DNA of 64,000 nt from Candidatus Zixiibacteriota bacterium (GTDB taxonomy: Bacteria; Zixibacteria; MSB-5A5; GN15; FEB-12). Below the pieces are notes generated by a model. That model was given only the letters and a program-made list of their open reading frames with translations, was not told the DNA's origin and searched no databases. Below are positions 60,501 through 64,000 of this stretch, one piece after another. The position numbers and the translations under genes are program-made. Where the stretch lies: the NCBI GenBank assembly GCA_035380245.1, contig DAOSXA010000002.1, positions 372,001-436,000 on the forward strand, in the 5' to 3' direction. The stretch's first letter is position 1, and each line of letters begins with the position of its first letter.

Positions 60501-62185
60501 TTTGCCCCAAAGTCCTCGTAGAAACCGAGCAGCAGAATAACGTCCTGACAGTCGAGCACCTCTTTCTTGATGTAGTCAAAGGTAGGCGCAACTACGATTG
60601 TATCCCGGAACTTACCGGTCAGCCCCTTGGCCGCCAGGTAGGTTCGCAAGCCGTTCTGCATATCCCACAGAGCCGTGCCGCCGATGCCGCCGTTGCCGTT
60701 GGTGTTAACGTAGTTGGCGGCCAGATCGTTTATCAACCACCAGACGTTGTTGGTGTCATGGTCATCCCAATTGAGGGAAGGATCGTACGAGTTGACCAAC
60801 GGGTAGTTGTCGTTGTGGATGTGACTCGAAGCCGGCCAGAACGGTCGCGGGTCCACCGGTAACGGTTCGAATTTGGAATCGAACCACCAGAGGCAGTTGG
60901 CCAAGGCAGCCGGACCGTCATGGGACCAATTCCCTTGTCCATCGATGAAACCGTTTTGCTTCATGTCGAAATCCGGCATCCCCTGCGGCGCGTAATCACC
61001 GTAAGGTGACTTGTAGTATTCACAGGTATCACCACCGCCGGTTATGACGAAGGACAGGTCAAGTGAGATCGGGTCACGGGTCGCGCAAATGTGAGTAATC
61101 TCTCCGAAGGGAATGTCGAAGTTATATCCCCGAACATCGACCGAGACCCAAACCGGATTATACTCGAGTATCTCCCAGGGAAACTCGTAATGTCCCGCCT
61201 CTACCATACCGGCGTAGACAATCGCTCGTCCGATGAAAGGATCAGCTCCCGGCAAAGGAGGTTCTTCCTCGTTCGGCCAGGTTTCCAGCGACCAGTTTAT
61301 CGCCACCTCAATGTAACTCTCCTGCCCAGGGTCCATGGGGACGATATCGTACATCAGGAAAATCTCTTTCCAGCGCAACGTGTCGAGAGGATGATCATAG
61401 AACCAGACATTCCACCATTCTTCCTCCGGATAGTAATACCAACCGTTGCCGTAAGCTCCCCCGCCATAGCCTTGAATGAACTGGCCGGTAGGGTCAATGG
61501 TGATCTGAAAGGGATTTATGGTGGTATCGGCCGTAGCCGGCTCATACATATCAACCCAGCTCAGATCACCCCATTCAGCCCAAACCGCATCATCATTCCA
61601 GTGGTTCAGGGTTGATTTCCATCCCCACCAGGTGGAAGTTGGGTCCTGAACGACGGCTGATATATTCAACCAGTAGATCGTTCCGGAATCCTGATGGAAC
61701 CAGTCCTCACGCGGGAGAATCACATTGTATTGATAGTAGGCGACATGATCCTCAGAGATAACTACACCCGTCAACGGATCATACCAGCCCTCGGCGGTCG
61801 GTGGGTCGATCGGGACTATCGCCCATTCATAGATCTCCCATTCGCGTAAGGTCTCCCCCGGCATGCTGTAACCGTCCGGATTCTGTTCGGCCGGAATATC
61901 GGCATGAAGACTCAAGACGAAATGATCGATCACTCCCTCCTGACCTCCCATCCAGGCTCCCCAGAAATGAACATCCTTGATCCAGCCGGTTTCTGAGCAC
62001 ATGAAATCATCGGCCAGAATCAACGGTTGTGTCGCATTCACTGCCCAGCCGGTTTCATCCGGCAGTTGCGGGTAGTGCATTTTGTGGCTATCCCCCGGTT
62101 GCCAATCGGCCAGCACTGTTGCCATAGCCAGAATTACTACGGCGCCTGCGACGACAGCCCCACACACAGAGATTCTCCTGAACAT
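57569..62185 (-). CDS. Giant secreted protein with two C39-like peptidase domains and dockerin repeats
   Basis: About 1538 residues. The signal peptide ends near residue 28 (VLA). A beta-rich N-terminal region fills about 30-390. Two papain-like C39-type domains follow: the first has WSHDGPAALANCLWW (Asp in place of the catalytic Cys, near 423), GWHYITTAGV and ISDPW; the second has WSHCGPVALANC (Cys near 727), GGHYVTVAG and ISDPYFD. Next come a Cys-rich GACCDPTTGACYE element (about 1000), a dockerin pair (about 1045-1110, GDVNGSGAIDISDITFLVN), four beta repeats of about 82 residues, and a terminal dockerin (about 1475-1538). The start at 62185 has better spacing from AGGAGG than the ATG at 62191. 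It probably cleaves or binds peptides at the surface; substrate unknown. Confidence 0.85.
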   Translation of the reverse strand: MFRRISVCGAVVAGAVVILAMATVLADWQPGDSHKMHYPQLPDETGWAVNATQPLILADDFMCSETGWIKDVHFWGAWMGGQEGVIDHFVLSLHADIPAEQNPDGYSMPGETLREWEIYEWAIVPIDPPTAEGWYDPLTGVVISEDHVAYYQYNVILPREDWFHQDSGTIYWLNISAVVQDPTSTWWGWKSTLNHWNDDAVWAEWGDLSWVDMYEPATADTTINPFQITIDPTGQFIQGYGGGAYGNGWYYYPEEEWWNVWFYDHPLDTLRWKEIFLMYDIVPMDPGQESYIEVAINWSLETWPNEEEPPLPGADPFIGRAIVYAGMVEAGHYEFPWEILEYNPVWVSVDVRGYNFDIPFGEITHICATRDPISLDLSFVITGGGDTCEYYKSPYGDYAPQGMPDFDMKQNGFIDGQGNWSHDGPAALANCLWWFDSKFEPLPVDPRPFWPASSHIHNDNYPLVNSYDPSLNWDDHDTNNVWWLINDLAANYVNTNGNGGIGGTALWDMQNGLRTYLAAKGLTGKFRDTIVVAPTFDYIKKEVLDCQDVILLLGFYEDFGANLNPIGWHYITTAGVCTTQTQICISDPWMDALEGEPPAGSAHGGTIHNDADNISGPHGQIQHDPYYCTSTLFPGFTQAVEVLNYPTTSTMLTNFGGMNNVRDWAPWSGGTVWTIIEYAFVICPDTVIDTCDYYKSPYGDYAPNGMPDFDQKQNSWTDPTYGGWSHCGPVALANCLWWFDSKFEPSPVDPRPFWPGPGNPAANDGYPLVVSYDPTGGWDDHDTNNVIPFVDSLAIYCRTNTSGSGTNVFDLAQGAQDWIDSTGLTGRYNIRVMPIDPEFGFDQIREEVLISQDVILLLGFWEEISPGSCERIGGHYVTVAGTCSDIADSFLCISDPYFDMHEGEPPAGSAHGSSVHNDAYYISGPHGTIYHDRYQVVTNTCQPVTGLVFVTELAGYPVNSGNVPVFYGLNPFDPSIDPIPPQGGTIHTIIEYAVIICPDSSGSETGACCDPTTGACYETDSLTCVNAGHDFQGSGTSCMPNPCDTCDYQMPGDVNGSGAIDISDITFLVNYLYLGGSAPPTPANADVNGDCCIDYRDVLYLIDNLYSGGPAPVSCTCVNPPVCIPAAPDHTLGVVRHNTDGYSGGDPTGTQWHELWPDYCQNWSIINWIDNSDGTLSWCDTVDFSYLSAPYFHSIEHVERVTTTLTLYNAVQAATMYVDRIDTLSATDAIGTFWHEVYPTYCEKYCLVYTSGTGAGPVAVGDNILMQSLPSGTAVSWQVTGVDTDVVSTPLPVVGDEYDHNLNDWELGSDPVGSEWKELWPNLDDLWRIEEWRDNGTGILDYCDTIMMRGIDMTDSTIWKHIEDATTTIELFDGTDTLLFDYMRVSPMYNYLNSPIGSWWFQVYPSQLNRMTIVGWIDNGNGYIDSCDWIDLEWIDGVDSGTVVAYHVDGVRADIISTIIEPPDCCQIRGDINHSGSGPDIADLVYLVTYMFQGGPPPPCMAEANINGSAGSDVPDISDLVWLVSYMFQNGPAPVPCP

Positions 62186-62388
62186 GAGCATACTCCTCCT
62201 GCTCCCCAGGGTTAGTTATTCAAATGTCATAATAAAAAAACTCCATCAGCCGATCTGGCAGGGAGTTAATCAAGGGTGCTTCGGCCGAAGTTCTCAGCGC
62301 TTTAATAATGTCTCGATTAGGACTATAAAAATATACCAACCGACCTTAAGCAGGTCAAGAAGTTTTGTATCAATCATATTAAATGAGC

Positions 62389-62407
62389 CGCATTGCCGGG
62401 CAATGCG
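62389..62407. other. Short hairpin after the partial dockerin gene
   Basis: A perfect 8-bp stem CGCATTGC/GCAATGCG with a 3-base loop lies 39 bp past the stop of the partial gene. On the minus strand GCTCATTTAAT follows, so at most it is a weak terminator. Confidence 0.45.
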
Positions 62408-62445
62408 ACTCCTCTGAATAGATTATTCCGAAGCAGACAATAGAA

Positions 62446-64000
62446 CTACCACGGGCACGAGCATGGCGGTGGTGGTGCGAAGCCCTGGAACATGTAACCC
62501 ACTAGATAAACCAGGTCGGAGATATCGATTCCTTCTCCTCCCCCGATGCCCCATGCTTCCTCCATGCACGGCGGTTCCGGACCACCGTTAAACATATAAT
62601 TGACCAGATATACTAAATCGGCAATATCCGGTCCGGTTCCGGAATGATTAACATCACCGACCAAAACGCAACAGGAGGGACTCTCCTCGTCCTGGACAAG
62701 CGCTCCGGTATCAAGCGTAAGAACTCGTAATTCTCTGACTCCCAACGAGTCCGGGCCATCCAGGTGCTGCATGAGAACCCGTTGTCCTACAGCAAAGAAG
62801 GTTATTGGGAAATCATACCAGTAAACCAACTCATAGGTCGGGCCACTCTCGGGGAATGCTTCAACCCACAATGATCCCCATGGATTAAAAATGCTGTAAA
62901 CGTTGCCATGTGTGCTGCCGTATGCTGACATATACACCGTGTCACCACTCCCGACATCTTCAAACACAGCGGCCGTCCGCATCTGCACCACTTTATGATG
63001 AGACATCCGCAGCATGGGATCGAGCACGCTGATCGTATCGAGAGCGCTCAGATTCCCATCTCCGTCCTGATCCACAAAGCATTGTATCGTATAGTAGAGC
63101 TTAATGGCATCACCCCAATCGTCCCAAACGGTGCCGATCGGATTGCCGTCACCGGGCTGATAGGTGCCAATATTGCACCAGACATCCCCCGCTCCACTGG
63201 GAACCGGGTCCGTGAAACAGATTTGAGGCTCCTGGCAGGTACATTCAACCAACGATTGCGGGAGATCATAATAGAGATATTGCCAGATCATGAACAAGTC
63301 GTACGAATCGATGCAACAGTCACCGCTGGCGTCGGCGTTGGCCATGTTTTCCGGCTCCGAACCGTCCAGGTACAAATACTGCGCCAGATAGGTTACATCG
63401 CCGATGTCGATCGAGCCGTCGTTGTCAACATCGCCGGGATATTGCCACAGGCAGGTGTCGCACGGATTTGGATCGCAGGAAACACCGGCCCCGGCGAAAG
63501 TACCCCCGGCGGCCACACAATCATCCCCCGTAGCCTGATAGCATAGATAGGTCTCCGCCTCACAGCAAGCCCCTAACTCAGGACCGTACGGACTGCCGTT
63601 TATGACAAAAGCCACATTGAGCGATTGCCCTTCTGATTTTGGCGGATAGTCGGGACAGGTATTCCAGGGATAATATCCCTGCCAGCACGACAGGTCTATC
63701 GCATTGATAACACAGTCACCGTTGCAATCGGCACAAGGGTAAAACAGGGGATCGGTACCGGGTACGGGATCACATTCCGGCGCCGGCCCGCCATACTCAT
63801 ACCAACTCGCGAAGTAAACTACATCCGAGATATTGACTGTGCCGTCTCCGTTCATATCTCCATGCATATAGTCCCAGATCGCCGGCGGCTCGTAAATATC
63901 CTGCCAATACGTAGGCAAGTCTATCGGCCAGACGGCATCGTCGTTCCAATGATTTTCAGTAGATACCCACCCCCATTGATACGTATCGTTCTGATCGACC
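62446..64000 (-). CDS. Partial secreted dockerin protein, paralogue of the giant protein
   Basis: The frame is open to the window edge, so the N terminus is missing. Its first residues here (YQWGWVSTENHWNDDAVW) resemble WWGWKSTLNHWNDDAVW in the N-terminal region of the giant protein. It then has GDMNGDGTVNISDVVYF (dockerin), a GACCEAETYLCYQ Cys-rich element, a second dockerin near the middle (GDVDNDGSIDIGDVTYL), beta repeats, and a terminal dockerin pair ending PPPPCSCPW. The C39-like domains are absent in the visible part. It is likely a secreted surface or cell-wall-associated protein; the TTG at 63918 is not its real start. Confidence 0.85.
   Translation of the reverse strand, partial: VDQNDTYQWGWVSTENHWNDDAVWPIDLPTYWQDIYEPPAIWDYMHGDMNGDGTVNISDVVYFASWYEYGGPAPECDPVPGTDPLFYPCADCNGDCVINAIDLSCWQGYYPWNTCPDYPPKSEGQSLNVAFVINGSPYGPELGACCEAETYLCYQATGDDCVAAGGTFAGAGVSCDPNPCDTCLWQYPGDVDNDGSIDIGDVTYLAQYLYLDGSEPENMANADASGDCCIDSYDLFMIWQYLYYDLPQSLVECTCQEPQICFTDPVPSGAGDVWCNIGTYQPGDGNPIGTVWDDWGDAIKLYYTIQCFVDQDGDGNLSALDTISVLDPMLRMSHHKVVQMRTAAVFEDVGSGDTVYMSAYGSTHGNVYSIFNPWGSLWVEAFPESGPTYELVYWYDFPITFFAVGQRVLMQHLDGPDSLGVRELRVLTLDTGALVQDEESPSCCVLVGDVNHSGTGPDIADLVYLVNYMFNGGPEPPCMEEAWGIGGGEGIDISDLVYLVGYMFQGFAPPPPCSCPW

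Overview
The window looks like a chromosomal segment of a Gram-negative (diderm) bacterium of the FCB group. Candidatus Zixibacteria or a close relative is my best guess; this is inference. The clues are two GWxTD-domain secreted proteins, very large secreted proteins ending in dockerin-like calcium-binding repeats, a membrane pyrophosphatase, several DUF1573 proteins, and clear outer-membrane functions (TolC, a Wzi-like barrel, a SPOR lipoprotein). UGA ends many genes here, so the code is the standard one.

Layout. 1-4.6 kb: a chaperone block on the minus strand (hsp20, dnaK, and a zinc-finger-less DnaJ/CbpA-type protein) bordered on both sides by GC-rich palindromic repeats. 4.6-5.9 kb: tRNA-Tyr and a PfkB/adenosine-kinase-like gene. 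5.9-22.4 kb: a surface polysaccharide locus. From right to left it holds rmlA-rmlD-rmlB-rmlC, a flippase, a glycosyltransferase, an O-antigen ligase/polymerase and a second glycosyltransferase. A chain-length regulator (Wzz) follows on the plus strand, then SxtJ, DUF5989, a carbamoyltransferase, an SGNH hydrolase, a DUF1972 glycosyltransferase and a Wzi-like barrel. 22.4-27.1 kb: metF and metH. 27.3-30.5 kb: hisS, a ROK sugar kinase, a small membrane protein and tRNA-Phe. 30.5-36 kb: a DUF1573-like lipoprotein, a secreted bleomycin-hydrolase-type peptidase, a GlcD-type flavoprotein and two adjacent DUF1573 proteins. 36-45 kb: two GWxTD proteins and an ABC/MFP/TolC tripartite export system. 45-49 kb: membrane pyrophosphatase and a large lipoprotein. 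49-57.3 kb: a zinc-ribbon/PEGA/TPR protein, a two-CW protein, an S9 peptidase, a PilZ protein, a SPOR lipoprotein, a cysteine-synthase-family enzyme coupled to another DUF1573 protein, and a ferredoxin. 57.5-64 kb: a ~1540-residue secreted protein with two papain-like (C39-like) domains and dockerin modules, and a partial paralogue that runs off the window.

The most unusual observation is the DUF1573 gene at 35279-36022. It carries an in-frame UGA exactly where its paralogues have the first cysteine of a conserved CxC motif. A good stem-loop with a GAAA loop starting 22 nt past the UGA fits the bacterial SECIS pattern, so it is best read as a selenoprotein (U-G-C motif). Four DUF1573-type proteins in the window carry C-H-C, U-G-C, C-D-C and S-W-S at the same position, each exactly 30 residues after the FDFG motif. 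Other points of note are the active-site Cys-to-Asp change in the first of two tandem C39-like domains, the palindromic repeat field near the chaperone genes, and a nested hairpin RNA candidate at 56977-57049.
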